A stretch of DNA of 38,722 nucleotides from CAZPBO01 sp964584815 (GCA_964584815.1 CAZPBO010000016.1:1-38722); one strand, 5' to 3'. Positions 15,674 through 23,628 are shown, numbered from the stretch's first letter. Notes: generated from the letters alone by a model not told the origin. A program made the numbers and translations.

Positions 15674-17245
15674 TTACTGAACCTTGATGATAAACGCTTT
15701 TGAACGCTTATTACCACAGTCGTCCTCTGCCGTGACCACAACGGCATATTCACCCTGTGTCGTTGGTGTTCCGTAGAAGTAGCCCTGCGAAGAGAAGTCC
15801 ATGCCATCAATCGTTGGGGAGTCGGCGTTCCATTTGATAGGTGGAACGCCACCGCTTGAGACAGTGAAGGTTATATACACACCCACATTGGCGGATATCG
15901 TTATTTTGTCGCCGTCGATGTCCCCTGAAGAGACGCTGACATCTATGTCACCAAGTCCGTTAATCTGAATCGTAAAATACTTCTCCGCTGTATCGCCTGT
16001 TCCCTGATCAGTCACCTCCACCTTGAAGACATAACTTCCCTCTTTTTGCGGAATTCCTGTCAGGACGCCGTCTTGTGAAAGATGGAATCCTTCCGGGGGT
16101 TCCTCACAATTCCATAAGAGGGAACCTTTATAATTTGTGGCAGTGAACTGGAAAGAACCGAAGTCTACTCCGACCTGTGCTTGTGGGATGGGCTGTGTGA
16201 GGATGTCAAGGGGTGCGCCTGAAGAGATGTTTATAGAGAGAGTGGCGCGTGCCACATTGCCACGGTCGTCCTCCGCCTGAACACCAAAATGGAACTCGCC
16301 GAGTTGTGTGGGAACACCCGTTATGGTGCCGTCGTCGTACAGTTGCAATCCGGGTGGGAGGTCGCCTGCGCCTGTTAGACTCCACTTTATGGGGGCGAAA
16401 CCTCCGTTTGTCGTCAGTTTTGCGTTGTATACAGCCCCCACTGCTCCATTGGTAATCTGGGGTTGCGTTGTGGGAATCTCCATCGGAAGTATGGTGATGG
16501 AGACGGTGCTTTTTCCGTTTGCCCCTGTTGCCTGATCATAAACCTCAACGGAGAATGTGAAGGAGCCTGGGGTTTCGGGGGTTCCATAAAGACGACCGCT
16601 TTCCTCCTCAAGTGTAAGTCCTGGCGGGAGTTCAGATGAGTTGGCAAGCCAGCGGTGCTGACCTGCAGGCGTTGCCTCAAACTGGAACTCATATGGAAGT
16701 CCGACCTGTCCGTCGTTGTCGGGACTTGTTGGAAGAGTTGTTATGGTTAAAGTGCCGGACGCTTTTGCCACGCGAATCACATATGCTCGCTCGTCTGTGT
16801 TGCTGCTTGAGTCTGTTACCTTAACCACAACGGGAAAGTCTCCCTCTTCTTCTGGCGTTCCATAAAGTAAGCCCGATGAGGCAAGAGAAACCCCGTTGGG
16901 GAGTGTGCCTTCAGATATTTCCCAGGATAGGGGTTCTTTACCGTGTTCTGCGTCAAAACTGATGTATTGCGCCACATTATAGACCATATCTATTGTGCCG
17001 GATGTAGGGGTTGTTATCTGGATTCCCACCACGGTTAGGGTGAAGCGGCGTTTTGCTCTGTCACCGCTTTTTTCGTTTTCAACCCGAACGACGAAGGAGA
17101 AGTCGCCCTGTTCGCTGGGGGTGCCGCTTATGAAACCGTGCTCACTCAACTCAAGTCCTTCGGGCAGGGTTCCCTCATATGACCACTTCAGGTCGTCCTC
17201 TTCATCTTCTGCCACGCCGTCCATTTTCAACTCTGCGATGTAGGG
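15674..17245 (-). CDS. Ig-like (He_PIG-type) repeat protein, partial: N-terminal side lost in the assembly gap
   Basis: The 523 visible residues form six Ig-like modules of about 85-90 residues. Each has the putative-Ig signature LP.G..L...G...GTP...G.F.F.V.V.D (TLPEGLELSEHGFISGTP, ELPPGLTLEEESGRLYGTP, DLPPGLQLYDDGTITGVP). The fifth has PPEGFHLSQDGVLTGIP, and the sixth is the most divergent. Such modules occur in large bacterial surface and adhesion proteins. The reading frame runs into the 100-N gap, so the true N terminus is unknown. It may or may not be the same gene as 17346-17599. It ends 19 nt before the FG-GAP lipoprotein, with which it probably shares a surface role. Confidence 0.8.
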   Translation of the reverse strand, partial: PYIAELKMDGVAEDEEDDLKWSYEGTLPEGLELSEHGFISGTPSEQGDFSFVVRVENEKSGDRAKRRFTLTVVGIQITTPTSGTIDMVYNVAQYISFDAEHGKEPLSWEISEGTLPNGVSLASSGLLYGTPEEEGDFPVVVKVTDSSSNTDERAYVIRVAKASGTLTITTLPTSPDNDGQVGLPYEFQFEATPAGQHRWLANSSELPPGLTLEEESGRLYGTPETPGSFTFSVEVYDQATGANGKSTVSITILPMEIPTTQPQITNGAVGAVYNAKLTTNGGFAPIKWSLTGAGDLPPGLQLYDDGTITGVPTQLGEFHFGVQAEDDRGNVARATLSINISSGAPLDILTQPIPQAQVGVDFGSFQFTATNYKGSLLWNCEEPPEGFHLSQDGVLTGIPQKEGSYVFKVEVTDQGTGDTAEKYFTIQINGLGDIDVSVSSGDIDGDKITISANVGVYITFTVSSGGVPPIKWNADSPTIDGMDFSSQGYFYGTPTTQGEYAVVVTAEDDCGNKRSKAFIIKVQ

Positions 17246-17345
17246 NNNNNNNNNNNNNNNNNNNNNNNNNNNNNNNNNNNNNNNNNNNNNNNNNNNNNNN
17301 NNNNNNNNNNNNNNNNNNNNNNNNNNNNNNNNNNNNNNNNNNNNN
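17246..17345. other. Assembly gap (100 N)
   Basis: Exactly 100 undetermined bases, the conventional placeholder for a scaffold join of unknown length. Any continuous reading frame across it is an artefact of the placeholder length. The repeat-rich Ig-like gene beside it may have broken the assembly. Confidence 0.97.
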
Positions 17346-17599
17346 TCATACTCCACCTCATAGTCGCTTGCCAACGCCAACTGAAAGCGGGTTTTGCTCA
17401 TTTTGGTGCGGGTTTGTGGGGAGAGGCAGTCGTAGGCGATGTCTGTGTTGCCCAGTGTGACGGCGACGCGGAACCGCGCCAGAAGCAGCGCCGGTCCCGC
17501 GTCAAGCGGGAAAAGCGCGTCCCAGTCCATCTGACGGGCAGACAGCAGACAGCAGCCCACCGTTTGACTAATCATCAGCGTTATCAGAACGCTCTTCAT
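17346..17599 (-). CDS. N-terminal fragment of an exported protein, truncated by the assembly gap
   Basis: The 84 visible residues begin MKSVLITLMISQTVGCC, a short hydrophobic signal that looks like a lipoprotein signal with the Cys at 16. There follows LLLARFRVAVTLGNTDIAYD and CLSPQTRTKMSKTRF, which resembles the start of an NTF2-like domain (a helix followed by 'length of use' phrasing seen in secreted stress proteins), a weak impression only. It overlaps the preceding small gene by 32 nt. No strong ribosome binding site is seen before the ATG. It could be the start of the Ig-like repeat protein or a separate gene. Confidence 0.5.
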
Positions 17600-17846
17600 T
17601 GAAGTCTATCCCTATCTCCCGCAGGAACTTCTTGTCCCAGTCATTCAACTCAAATGTCAGCGGTCTTTCCTCGTTTTCGCGGCTCCCGATAGGCGAGACC
17701 ATAGTCACAAATCCCAGACTGACATGGTAGCCCTTCTCCTCTATCTGACGCAGTATTTCCCGTATCCCTTCCGTTCTGGAAAGGACCTGTTCAATAAGCC
17801 TGCCCAGTTGCAGTAAGTGTTTGCGAATCTCTTCTGGTGGTTCCAT
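17568..17846 (-). CDS. Small soluble protein of unknown function
   Basis: A protein of about 92 residues, highly charged. Residues about 5-42 are predicted helical or coiled coil (EEIRKHLLQLGRLIEQVL, REILRQIEEKG). A strand-rich part follows (HVSLGFVTMVSP) and an acidic tail. No family is recognised. The ATG at 17846 has GAGG eight bases upstream and is chosen over in-frame ATGs at 17894 and 17924, which lack a ribosome binding site. It follows the LptE-like gene after 57 nt, one of the larger gaps in the run, and overlaps the next gene by 32 nt. Confidence 0.6.
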   Translation of the reverse strand: MEPPEEIRKHLLQLGRLIEQVLSRTEGIREILRQIEEKGYHVSLGFVTMVSPIGSRENEERPLTFELNDWDKKFLREIGIDFNEERSDNADD

Positions 17847-17902
17847 TTTCCGTTCCTCACATTCTTCCTTAATTATAGACGAAACAGACCGCATAACAAA
17901 TT

Positions 17903-18310
17903 CTAATAAGTTGTTGTAAGCCAATCAGCGATTTTGTCAGCCAACTCCGATACGGCGTCTTTTTCTGCTTCTTCTGTTTGCGATTTGTTAAACGGTCTTG
18001 TAGCGGAGAACTTTTTCAGCCGCTTTTGTAGTCTGACGGTGGCGGTGACGGTCACTTCACCTGTGACGAGGGTGCGGGCGACCTCAAATGTTGGGCGTCC
18101 TCTGACGGCGGTGATGGTGACGGTGGCGACAGGACCATCAGCGGTGGAGAGACCGCGTTGTGTGAGCGCTTCTGTGATAGCGCGACGCAGCAGCACCCCC
18201 AACTCCCTATGTAGTGTGCTGTTGACCACATCAATGCGCACCCCCCGCCGCAGGGGTCCAACACTGTAGGCACACCCCAACACCATCGCCAATGCCACTC
18301 CCCACCTCAC
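17903..18310 (-). CDS. LptE-like outer-membrane lipoprotein
   Basis: A 135-residue precursor with lipobox MVLGC (Cys 13). The mature part has the LptE pattern: Y..GPLR.GV.I.VV.N.T.HREL...L..AI.EAL.QRG, followed by alternating strands (VATVTITAVRGRPT, GEVTVTATVRLQKR) and a C-terminal amphipathic helix. LptE plugs the LptD barrel that inserts lipopolysaccharide into the outer membrane. The GTG at 18310 is supported by GGAG eight bases upstream and a GTGA overlap with the BamD-like stop; the longer upstream frame is low-complexity. LptD is not in the window, and several small lipoprotein families look similar, so this is a moderate call. Confidence 0.62.
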   Translation of the reverse strand: MRWGVALAMVLGCAYSVGPLRRGVRIDVVNSTLHRELGVLLRRAITEALTQRGLSTADGPVATVTITAVRGRPTFEVARTLVTGEVTVTATVRLQKRLKKFSATRPFNKSQTEEAEKDAVSELADKIADWLTTTY

Positions 18311-19161
18311 TTGCCCATCTCCACAAGGAGCCTGCGCCCCTCCTCCGCCGCCTTCGTATCGGGAAACTCCTTTATCAGATACCGCAGATGGGGTTTGGAC
18401 GCCTCTGCTCTGCCCTGATTTATGTAGAAACGGGCTATCTTGAGTTCGCGTTTTGCCAGCATCTCCTGCACCCACGCCAAGCGCTCCCGCGCCTTCTTCG
18501 CCTGCGCCCCTCCACGGGCAAGATAGAGCCTTAAAAACTTCCGTGCCCTCTCCAGAAGTCCTGCATCGTAATCAACTCCACGCACCTGACCTATGCAACA
18601 CTCCGCCAGGTAGAATAACGCCGCCTGGCGAACCTCCACATCCGCAGCCTCGCGCAAAACCTTCCCAAACCACTTCTCCGCCTCCCCGTAATCCTTCTCC
18701 CCCAACCAGTAGCGCCCCACCAGAATCCACGCACGCTGTGCCTGAGGCAGACACGGAAACCTCTCCGCCAACTCCGCCAGTCTCTCCGCCCCCCAGTCCT
18801 GCCAGCCAACATTGACGCCCAGCCAGGACGGTTCGGCGCGCCCCTCAACGAAAGCCGCGGCTATCTCAAACATCCGCCTTAAAGATTCCTCCTTTATGCT
18901 CTTATCTGCTGTCTCATCAAAAAGAGTTTGATAGACGCCGAACGCTTTGCGCCAGAGTCCCGCCTCATAATAAGCGCGTGCCGCAGAAAGCAGCGCTCTT
19001 TCCCGTTCCGTGCCTTTCAGTTTATCAGCCGCTTCCTCGTAGAATTTCGCCGCCGCATCAAGCCTACCGCGCCTGCTGTTCTCCTCTGCGCGTCTCAACG
19101 CCTCCTTCGGTGGCAGTGATGAACATCCTGCAACGACAAAAGCGATAAGCAACCACCTCAT
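18307..19161 (-). CDS. BamD/YfiO-like TPR lipoprotein
   Basis: A 284-residue lipoprotein with lipobox VVAGC (Cys 13). It consists of about five to six helical TPR repeats (AAKFYEEAADKLKG, AARAYYEAGLWRKAFGVY, AEKWFGKVLREAADVEV) and ends with the segment KIARFYINQGRAEASKPHLRYLIKEFPDT, which is very close to the BamD-type 'iA.yY...g.y.aA..rl..li..yP.T' signature. BamD is part of the outer-membrane protein assembly machine. The start has AAGGAG nine bases upstream and an ATGA overlap with the preceding gene. It is somewhat longer than classical BamD, and other TPR lipoproteins such as CpoB remain possible. Confidence 0.66.
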   Translation of the reverse strand: MRWLLIAFVVAGCSSLPPKEALRRAEENSRRGRLDAAAKFYEEAADKLKGTERERALLSAARAYYEAGLWRKAFGVYQTLFDETADKSIKEESLRRMFEIAAAFVEGRAEPSWLGVNVGWQDWGAERLAELAERFPCLPQAQRAWILVGRYWLGEKDYGEAEKWFGKVLREAADVEVRQAALFYLAECCIGQVRGVDYDAGLLERARKFLRLYLARGGAQAKKARERLAWVQEMLAKRELKIARFYINQGRAEASKPHLRYLIKEFPDTKAAEEGRRLLVEMGK

Positions 19162-19997
19162 CTCTCAAGACTCCTTGGTTGCAACTGCCTCTGAGGTCTG
19201 TAGCGCGGAATTGCTCCTGCCCGCTGCGTTCTCAAGCGCGCCACAACATCCAGATATTCCTGCGCCCTTTTTCTCTGGTCGGGTTTTAAGGGGTATTCAA
19301 GATAACGCTTGAAGCATTGCTCTGCAAGGCGCAGGTTGTTCAGATAGACCGCCGTCCACGCCATGAATCTTAAAGGCTCAGGGTCGTTCTCCATGCGTGC
19401 ATCGTAGCAGTTCTTGAACTGATAAAACGCCTGTGTCAGGTATTTGACCGCGAGGTCGTCCATAACGCGTGCGCGTTCGGCAAGAACCGCCATCTCTTTT
19501 TTGCTCGGAGGATTGGGCATATCTGTCACCTTGCCTGTTGGGTCAACCATCTTTCCTTCGGACATAAAGGCGAGTTTGCGTGCCTGAAAACGCATCATAA
19601 TCCCCTTGCGGAAAAGCAGATAGCCCAAGTCAAATATCACGACCGACCAGGTTCTGGCTATCTGCACCACCCGTCCGTAATAAATGATGCTCGCCTCAAG
19701 ATTGCGTTCGGCTGAAACCAGGCGGTGCCCTTCCTTCACCAGTTTGGTCGCCAGTTTGGCGAGTTCATACTGACTGTGCGGGGTTTTGCACCAGAGGCGG
19801 TCGTCGTTTATGGACATAAACAGCGCCGCTTTGCGAAACGCGTCACTGTCCATACGCGTCACCGCATCAAGTATAAGCCTGTCTCTTTCCACCACCGTCT
19901 TCCAAGTCTTTTCATCCATCTGTTCTGGTGGGATGGTTATCTTCAGAATCTGTCCCCCGCAGCCGCACAAAAGCAGCGCTAACAGAAGCCATCTCAT
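19158..19997 (-). CDS. Lipoprotein with helical repeats, unknown function
   Basis: A 279-residue precursor with lipobox LLCGC (Cys 12). The mature part is largely helical, with TPR-like segments (AERNLEASIIYYGRVVQIA, LAVKYLTQAFYQFKNCYDA, NNLRLAEQCFKRYLEYPLK). It ends in a basic Arg/Gln/Pro-rich tail. No named family is recognised. GGAGGAGAAAAGCGG precedes the ATG, and both ends show 4-nt overlaps with neighbours. Its place between the RqcH-like gene and the BamD-like gene makes an envelope-assembly role plausible. Confidence 0.7.
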   Translation of the reverse strand: MRWLLLALLLCGCGGQILKITIPPEQMDEKTWKTVVERDRLILDAVTRMDSDAFRKAALFMSINDDRLWCKTPHSQYELAKLATKLVKEGHRLVSAERNLEASIIYYGRVVQIARTWSVVIFDLGYLLFRKGIMMRFQARKLAFMSEGKMVDPTGKVTDMPNPPSKKEMAVLAERARVMDDLAVKYLTQAFYQFKNCYDARMENDPEPLRFMAWTAVYLNNLRLAEQCFKRYLEYPLKPDQRKRAQEYLDVVARLRTQRAGAIPRYRPQRQLQPRSLER

Positions 19998-20851
19998 CCG
20001 CTTTTCTCCTCCAATTGGGCAAGAAGGCGCAGAAGCGTTTTCTCGTCAACGCCGACCCTTATTGTCCGCCATTTTCGCACAAGAACAAGACCATCTTTGG
20101 CAAAACCGGGTTTTCTCACATCGGCGACCCTTGCGAGTGTGACGGCGGCGGGTTTGCCGCGTGCTTTGCTGTAGTGTGCCGCAAGGAGCGCCGCCTCATA
20201 TAGCGTTTGTTGCGGCACCTCCTTCCCACCTGTTCTGACTATGACATGGGAGCCAGAATAGCCGTGGGCGTGCAAGAAGAGGTCTTTTGGGGACGCGAAA
20301 AAGAGTGTGAGCCAGTCGTTCTCTTTTGCGTTTCTGCCGACATAGATTGAGAAGCCGTCTGATGAGACGAAACGGCGTAGGCGTCTCTTCTGCTTTTTCT
20401 TCTCTTTTGGTGTGTTTAGGAAGCGCCGCACCGCCGTTGCCGCCTCCTCCACCCACTCCCCCGCCTCAACCCGCCTCAGCCACTCCTCAATCTTTTGCAA
20501 CTCCTGTTCTGTTTTGAGTATGTTCTCCTCCACTTTTTGGGCACCGCGGCGCAGACGCTTGAACTCGCGCCAGTAGTGCTCCATATTCCCCACCGCGTCA
20601 AGGCGCATATCAAGTGGCACAACCACATCTCCCGCTACAGGATGGTGCAACCTCACCTTTTCCACTCCGCGTGGCACAGAGGAGAGATTTGCTTGCAGCG
20701 TCTCGGCGAAGAGGCGGCATTCCTCCGCTCGGCGGACATTGTCCCTTGCCCGATTGAGGGAGCGCAGTTTTCCTTCTGTGTAGTTTTGCAGACGCAACAG
20801 TTCCCTCCGCAACTCCTCAAGTGCCATATTTTGCCGCCCTTCTGTAACCAT
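19994..20851 (-). CDS. RqcH-like (NFACT family) protein lacking the NFACT-N domain
   Basis: A 285-residue protein. Residues about 15-60 and 95-130 are coiled coil, framing a short beta segment (VRLHHPVAGDVVVPLDMRL) exactly as in the middle domain of RqcH/Rqc2 proteins. Residues about 158-270 are an NFACT-R domain (SSDGFSIYVGRNAKENDWL, DLFLHAHGYSGSHVIVRTGG, VADVRKPG). RqcH adds C-terminal alanine tails to stalled nascent chains on 50S subunits. Full-length proteins are about 570 residues; the N-terminal domain, which binds tRNA-Ala, is missing, and upstream sequence is smpB, not a degraded remnant. The ATG at 20851 follows a GGAGG; an internal ATG at 20827 is also possible. Confidence 0.82.
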   Translation of the reverse strand: MVTEGRQNMALEELRRELLRLQNYTEGKLRSLNRARDNVRRAEECRLFAETLQANLSSVPRGVEKVRLHHPVAGDVVVPLDMRLDAVGNMEHYWREFKRLRRGAQKVEENILKTEQELQKIEEWLRRVEAGEWVEEAATAVRRFLNTPKEKKKQKRRLRRFVSSDGFSIYVGRNAKENDWLTLFFASPKDLFLHAHGYSGSHVIVRTGGKEVPQQTLYEAALLAAHYSKARGKPAAVTLARVADVRKPGFAKDGLVLVRKWRTIRVGVDEKTLLRLLAQLEEKSG

Positions 20852-20855
20852 CCTG

Positions 20856-21317
20856 TCACATCCTCCAGCGCCGTCTCAAATAACGCTCAATCTGACGACG
20901 CTGCTCTTTCTTCTTTATCACCTCTCGCTTGTCGTATCTTTTAAGCCCTCGCGCCAGACCCAACTCCACCTTCAGCCATCCTCGGCTGTTGAAGTAGACG
21001 CGGAGCGGTATGAGCGTCAAGCCTTGCTGCTGGGTCTTCTGTTTCAAGCGCAGGATTTCGCGTTTGTGCAGCAGAAGTTTGCGTCTTCTTAATGGGTCGT
21101 GTTGTCGTTTTCCCGCAGGAGGATATTCTCCGAAATAGGCTTTGTAGAGCCAGACTTCGCCATCTTTGATTTTTGCGAAGGCTTCTTTGATGGAGACGCG
21201 TCCGATGCGTGCCGCCTTCACCTCGCTTCCCAGAAGCGAGATTCCTGCCTCAATCTTCTCCAGTATTTGGAAGTCTCTTTTTGCGCGTGGGTTTGTGGTG
21301 ATAAAGATGGGTTTCAC
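20856..21317 (-). CDS. smpB: SsrA-binding protein
   Basis: Binds tmRNA and delivers it to stalled ribosomes for trans-translation. The 153-residue length is typical. Diagnostic segments are the N-terminal NPRAKRDFQILEKIEAGISL, LLGSEVKAARIGR, the RRRKLLLHKREILRL block, LIPLRVYFNSRGW and GLARGLKRYDKRE, followed by the usual basic tail (KKKEQRRQIERYLRRR). The start overlaps the upstream gene by 4 nt. The next gene, an RqcH-like protein, starts four bases after the smpB stop, which places two ribosome-rescue functions in one transcript. The tmRNA gene ssrA was not found in the window. Confidence 0.95.
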   Translation of the reverse strand: MKPIFITTNPRAKRDFQILEKIEAGISLLGSEVKAARIGRVSIKEAFAKIKDGEVWLYKAYFGEYPPAGKRQHDPLRRRKLLLHKREILRLKQKTQQQGLTLIPLRVYFNSRGWLKVELGLARGLKRYDKREVIKKKEQRRQIERYLRRRWRM

Positions 21318-23602
21318 TTCAACTTCCTCAAGAGGCGTCCGACGATGCGCACATTATCAAAGTGGACGACGCCGCCGGCGGCGAAGAGCCCGATATGCCC
21401 GCTTTTGAGTGCGGTAGCACGCGCTTCAAGCACCTTCTTTCCGTCAATGAAGAAGAGCAGTTTGGCGCCGCGTTTTTCAACGCGGATATGGTATTTGCGG
21501 AAGGCGACGACGGCGGAGGGGCGTTTGGCGATGGTGCGGGGCGTGCCGTAGCGTTGGTTGAACCGTATCACATCTTGGGCGGGACCCAACTCAACCAGTC
21601 CTGCGCCGAACAGGTAGTTTTTGCCTTTGGTGTCGTCGCAGATTGTGACCTGTATATTTGGCTGGGTGCGGCTATGTGCGACAGCGTCAAACTCCACTAT
21701 CACATCGCCCCGCACATATCCTTTCCACAAAAACCCTCTGCAACCGGAGCCCCGCAGAGCGCCTCCCTCAAGCCGCCATACCGAGTTGTGCAGGTCAAAG
21801 ACCGAGTACCAGTTATACTCTTTCCAATCGTTGAGTTGGTCGGCGCTGGAGAAATCGTATGTCACCTCGCAGAAGCCGCGTCCAAGGTCGCTCCGTTTGA
21901 GCAACTCAACGCTGAACGGGTTTTTTGCGACGCGTAGGTTTTTGCGGCAGGTTTCAATAAGTGGTTCGGCACTTTTCCTCAAATCGGGGGATGCCCCACG
22001 CACAAACTCTCTCAACACATCCAACGCTTGCCCAAATTTCCCGTCTTTTATCAGTTTCTCAACCTTTTTGAGTGTAAGGGATGTTGCTTTTGGTCTGCTC
22101 TGCGTTTCGGGGAGTTTCTGTTTTAAGGCGGCGAGGAGTTGCGGAGATGCCCCCAGTTTTTCTGCGCGTTCAAGATGCTCCCGCGCCTTTTTCGTATCTT
22201 CTCTGTCAAGCCACATCTGCACCAAACCTAGTTCAATCTCGGCGTTGGGTCTTGTCTCCTTTGCCACGATTGCCTCAATCACATCACCTGCTATCTCACC
22301 TATGCCGACCCGCACGACGAGTCCTGTCTCATCACGCCCAAAGAGCGTGAAATCCCGCACATCTTCAAGCCGCATCGCTACCTTCCCACACGGCCACAGT
22401 GTCAACTCTACTCTTTTGCCCACATCCATCTGGTAGTGGGTGGCAACAAGGCGATATAGGCGTTCTATTGCCTTAAGGCGCGCGAGCAGCACATCTATCT
22501 TCTGCCTTTTTGCGGTTTCTGTGTTGGCAAGATAACGCTGCGCCACCTTCAATGCTTCTGCGTAATGGTGAGTTTCAAAGAGCGTTCTCACCTGCGCCGC
22601 CGCTTCTTCTGGTGTCAACTTCCTTTTCGGGCGTCTCTTGGCTGCCTCAACCCGCCTCCGCAACTCCGCCGCCACACCCTCTCCCGCATACCTTGCCACC
22701 TTCCCCACCAATTTTTCCGCACCTTTAAGGTCTCCTTTGGCAAGGTATGCCTTCAATTCCTCAAGGTCGTCTGCGTAACGACGCCCTATCTGCTCTCTTA
22801 AACTCTTTATCTGCCGCTGTATCTTCCCCCAGTATTCCGTGTCGCGAAACTCCTCCGGATACTTCTCAAGCGCCTCCACCGCCTCCTGAAGGCGCTCATC
22901 ACCCCGCAATTTCAGAACACGGCTCACAATGTCCACAAACGCTTTACTTGCCTTGTTTATATGCTCCTCTTTCAATTTCTCCAACCTCTCTTGGCAGACT
23001 TTCTCCATTTCCTCTATGTCCTTTATGTGTTTGCTTCTGGGGTAGTTCTTTCTGAAGTTTCTGCAGGCTGCAAGCACCTTTTTGGGGTCTTTACAGTCTT
23101 CAAAGAGTTTTTTGACCTTGCTGAAGTCTTTCTCCTGTTGTGTGAGGGATGGGGGCGGTGTGGGTGGTTTAGGAGGAAGGGGCGATTTCACTCTGGGTGG
23201 GGTGTGGGATTTTTTCTTGATGACAATCTTTTTTGTGGGTGAGGCGGCGCGGTAGAGAAATATCCCCCATATGGCAAAACAGAGCAGGGCGGAGAGCGCG
23301 GTTAGGGCGTTGACAACCCCTTTGGGCAGAAGTAGTGAGTGGGTGCGGGACTCAGATGTTTGGGATTCTTTTGCAGAGGGGTGTTGTTCTTTTTCAGGTT
23401 TAGGTGCGGCGGTCTGGGCGTGAAGAAGCGCCTCAAGTTGCTCCTGCTTCATAAAACCTCGCCGAACTGCAACCTCCCCAAGCGGCATATTCACGCCATA
23501 AGCCCGCAATTTTGCCTGTATCTCAAGACAGGTGTTCACCTGCTGCGGCGTCATAATCCCTTCTTTTATCGCCATCGCACCTATCCGCAACTCCTTCTTC
23601 AT
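21314..23602 (-). CDS. Membrane-anchored multidomain protein: GspE-N-like, TPR, laminin-G/GH16-like
   Basis: A 762-residue protein and first gene of the long run. Residues about 5-62 repeat a helical motif (IGAMAIKEGIMTPQQVNTCL, then LGEVAVRRGFMKQEQLEALL) like the N-terminal domain of type II secretion ATPases. Residues about 96-117 form one membrane segment. A Lys/Pro-rich linker follows (PLPPKPPTPPPS). Residues about 155-560 are TPR-like helices. Residues about 585-760 form a beta-sandwich of the laminin-G/'3-keto-disaccharide hydrolase' kind (FSSADQLNDWKEYNW, YHIRVEKRGAKLLFFIDGKKV, HIGLFAAGG). The small N-terminal domain would be cytoplasmic and the rest periplasmic. GGGAGGTAAGGG precedes the ATG. 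Confidence 0.76.
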   Translation of the reverse strand: MKKELRIGAMAIKEGIMTPQQVNTCLEIQAKLRAYGVNMPLGEVAVRRGFMKQEQLEALLHAQTAAPKPEKEQHPSAKESQTSESRTHSLLLPKGVVNALTALSALLCFAIWGIFLYRAASPTKKIVIKKKSHTPPRVKSPLPPKPPTPPPSLTQQEKDFSKVKKLFEDCKDPKKVLAACRNFRKNYPRSKHIKDIEEMEKVCQERLEKLKEEHINKASKAFVDIVSRVLKLRGDERLQEAVEALEKYPEEFRDTEYWGKIQRQIKSLREQIGRRYADDLEELKAYLAKGDLKGAEKLVGKVARYAGEGVAAELRRRVEAAKRRPKRKLTPEEAAAQVRTLFETHHYAEALKVAQRYLANTETAKRQKIDVLLARLKAIERLYRLVATHYQMDVGKRVELTLWPCGKVAMRLEDVRDFTLFGRDETGLVVRVGIGEIAGDVIEAIVAKETRPNAEIELGLVQMWLDREDTKKAREHLERAEKLGASPQLLAALKQKLPETQSRPKATSLTLKKVEKLIKDGKFGQALDVLREFVRGASPDLRKSAEPLIETCRKNLRVAKNPFSVELLKRSDLGRGFCEVTYDFSSADQLNDWKEYNWYSVFDLHNSVWRLEGGALRGSGCRGFLWKGYVRGDVIVEFDAVAHSRTQPNIQVTICDDTKGKNYLFGAGLVELGPAQDVIRFNQRYGTPRTIAKRPSAVVAFRKYHIRVEKRGAKLLFFIDGKKVLEARATALKSGHIGLFAAGGVVHFDNVRIVGRLLRKLK

Positions 23603-23628
23603 CCCTTACCTCCCACTCCTAATAGTTA

